Of a stretch of 64,000 nt of DNA, positions 62,743-64,000 are shown in pieces (the first letter of the stretch is position 1; every line of letters starts with the position of its first letter). Source of the stretch: Allgaiera indica (GTDB lineage Bacteria; Pseudomonadota; Alphaproteobacteria; Rhodobacterales; Rhodobacteraceae); the NCBI RefSeq assembly GCF_900106675.1, contig NZ_FNOB01000002.1, forward strand, positions 124,001 through 188,000. The letters run 5' to 3'. A program made the translations under genes and the position numbers. Below the pieces are notes generated by a model. It worked only from the letters and a program-made list of their open reading frames with translations, made no database searches and was not told the DNA's origin.

Positions 62743-63513
62743 CTACCCGGTCTTGCGCAGCAACACGCGCCGCGCCTTGGGATGTCCGGCAAGCACCTCG
62801 ATCCGGCCCAGCCCGACCAGATCCCAGACCTGTTCATCCGACCGGCGCGCGCGCAGATCGACCAGCACCGCCCCGTCGGGCGCCACCTGATCGCGGAAGA
62901 ACGGCAGATAGGTCGCAACCGGATAGTGAAAGCCGCAGGAGACGAAGCTGACCGCCAGGTCGATACGGCCCGCGCCCGCCGCCAGATCGTCGCGATCGGG
63001 GTTGAGCGTGGTGATGCGGTCCGCGGCCACGCCGTTGGCCTGCAGAAAGGCGCGCGCGGTGGCCAGATCGGTATAGGCCGCGCCCTCTTCGGCATAGCCG
63101 AAATGGCGGTGCGCGTTGGTCTCGATATCGATCAGCACGATATCGCAACCCAGATCGCGGAACGCGAAGAGATCCCAGATCGCATAGCCGCAACCGATAT
63201 CGGCCAGTCGCCCGGGCGCCAGATCCTTCAGCGCCGGGCGCAGGGCGCGGTATTCGGCATGCAGGACGCCCGCGACGCGGCGCGCGATCTCGTCGCCCAG
63301 CCGGTCGATCTGCGCCTCGATCGGGGCGGTGTCGCCCGCGCCCCAGGCCTTGATCACCTGGCCATAGCGCGGCACGTCGTAAAGCACCTCGGACCGCTGC
63401 AGCAGCATGTTCAGCAGGTCCGCCTTCGAAAACATCGACAGATCGAGACCCTGGATCAGCGGATCACGGGCTTCGGCCGGAATGTCCAGTTTGACGACGT
63501 CGAGCGCGGCCAT
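62743..63513 (-). CDS. class I SAM-dependent methyltransferase-like protein
   Basis: A 256-residue protein. The SAM motif I reads RLADIGCGYAIWDLFAFRD (about residues 102-120), followed by an acidic second strand CDIVLIDIETNAHRHF and DLAVSFVSCGFHYPV. The N-terminal 90 residues (LSMFSKADLLNMLLQRSEVL) are not part of the core fold. The substrate is unknown. It is the first gene after pccB on the minus strand, 9 bases away, so it is likely co-transcribed with the propionyl-CoA genes. Confidence 0.75.
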   Translation of the reverse strand: MAALDVVKLDIPAEARDPLIQGLDLSMFSKADLLNMLLQRSEVLYDVPRYGQVIKAWGAGDTAPIEAQIDRLGDEIARRVAGVLHAEYRALRPALKDLAPGRLADIGCGYAIWDLFAFRDLGCDIVLIDIETNAHRHFGYAEEGAAYTDLATARAFLQANGVAADRITTLNPDRDDLAAGAGRIDLAVSFVSCGFHYPVATYLPFFRDQVAPDGAVLVDLRARRSDEQVWDLVGLGRIEVLAGHPKARRVLLRKTG

Positions 63514-63522
63514 AGAAGCCCC

Positions 63523-64000
63523 CTAAAGCGGAATGTTGTCGTGTTTCTTCCACGGGTTTTGCAGCTTCTTGCCGCGCAGGCTGGCGAAGGCCCGCGCCAC
63601 CCTCCTGCGGGTGGAATGCGGCTGGATCACCTCGTCGATAAAGCCCTTTTCGGCGGCGACGAAGGGGTTGGCGAAGCGGTCCTCGTAATCCTTCGTGCGC
63701 TGCGCGATCTTCTCGGCATCGCCCAGTTCGGAACGATAGAGGATCTCGACCGCGCCCTTGGCGCCCATCACCGCGATCTCGGCGGTAGGCCAGGCATAGT
63801 TGAAATCGCCGCGCAGATGTTTCGAGGCCATCACGTCATAGGCGCCGCCATAGGCCTTGCGGGTGATGACGGTCACCTTCGGCACCGTCGCCTCGCCATA
63901 GGCGAACAACAGCTTCGCCCCGTGCTTGATGACGCCGCCGTATTCCTGCCCGGTCCCCGGCAGAAAGCCGGGCACATCGACGAAGGTCAGGATCGGGATC
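63523..64000 (-). CDS. pccB: propionyl-CoA carboxylase beta subunit (C-terminal part)
   Basis: The last 159 codons of a carboxyltransferase subunit, running off the window edge. [58 protein letters not shown] (in part) and [20 protein letters not shown] are diagnostic of the PccB/AccD5 family. It transfers carboxyl from biotin on PccA to propionyl-CoA. It starts outside the window and is the upstream gene of this minus-strand cluster. Confidence 0.93.
   Translation of the reverse strand, partial: IPILTFVDVPGFLPGTGQEYGGVIKHGAKLLFAYGEATVPKVTVITRKAYGGAYDVMASKHLRGDFNYAWPTAEIAVMGAKGAVEILYRSELGDAEKIAQRTKDYEDRFANPFVAAEKGFIDEVIQPHSTRRRVARAFASLRGKKLQNPWKKHDNIPL

Overview
The window is very GC-rich, coding-dense DNA with short or overlapping gene junctions. 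Its content points to an alphaproteobacterium of the Rhodobacterales (Rhodobacteraceae-like). The evidence is an ethylmalonyl-CoA pathway pair (ecm/meaA and ccr), a propionyl-CoA carboxylase / methylmalonyl-CoA mutase operon with several lineage-type unknown genes in between, a DUF1127 protein, a HisN-type histidinol-phosphatase, and a complete sulfur-oxidising heterodisulfide-reductase-like (sHdr) locus. The genus cannot be fixed from the sequence alone.

Region by region. 1-17 kb is ordinary chromosome: an SDR and a small Lrp/AsnC-type protein, pirin, purC, a uridine-kinase-like P-loop protein, an ectoine-hydrolase-type M24 protein, dtd, a TetR-HlyD-ATPase-permease efflux operon, guanine deaminase, mgtE, 5-formyl-THF cyclo-ligase, acylphosphatase and ethylmalonyl-CoA mutase. 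16-24 kb carries an acyltransferase, crotonyl-CoA carboxylase/reductase, a RecD-like helicase, a BI-1/YccA membrane protein, DUF1127, a LysR regulator and an MDR oxidoreductase. 24.8-27.6 kb has an XRE regulator, hisN and an 8-oxoguanine-deaminase-type amidohydrolase.

27.5-42.5 kb is the centrepiece. A minus-strand operon encodes an HDAC-family deacetylase, two radical SAM proteins flanking an FAD protein (LipS/LipT type) and a lipoate-protein ligase. Facing away from it on the plus strand are a catalytically degenerate class I amidotransferase, DsrE3C-like protein, HdrC1-HdrB1-HdrA-Hyp-HdrC2-HdrB2, an uncharacterised protein, the lipoate-binding protein LbpA, DsrE3A-like protein and TusA, closed by a strong terminator. 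Together these supply sulfur-carrier proteins, the sHdr complex, its lipoylated partner, and the dedicated machinery that would lipoylate that partner.

42.5-45.7 kb is an accessory junction: a GntR regulator without a recognisable start codon, a probably N-terminally shortened methyltransferase, an IS1595-type insertion sequence and two small unknown genes. 45.8-48.3 kb has an amidase and a quinone oxidoreductase. 48.4-55.5 kb is a minus-strand operon of a molybdenum hydroxylase (FAD subunit plus fused FeS/Mo subunit), a 6-hydroxynicotinate-reductase-like protein, an UPF0280 protein and an amino-acid-synthesis-family protein, with a divergent MarR regulator. I read it as an uncharacterised reductive N-heterocycle pathway. 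55.8-64 kb holds the propionyl-CoA cluster: scpA, a sulfotransferase-like gene, pccA, a small lipoprotein, two unknown genes, a methyltransferase and the C-terminus of pccB.

Two families of dispersed intergenic repeats run through the window: a long hairpin near gene ends with the core GGAGTATTT...AAGATGAAGG, and a separate ~135-bp element (two good copies plus a fragment) with complementary ends. No tRNA, rRNA or CRISPR array was seen.
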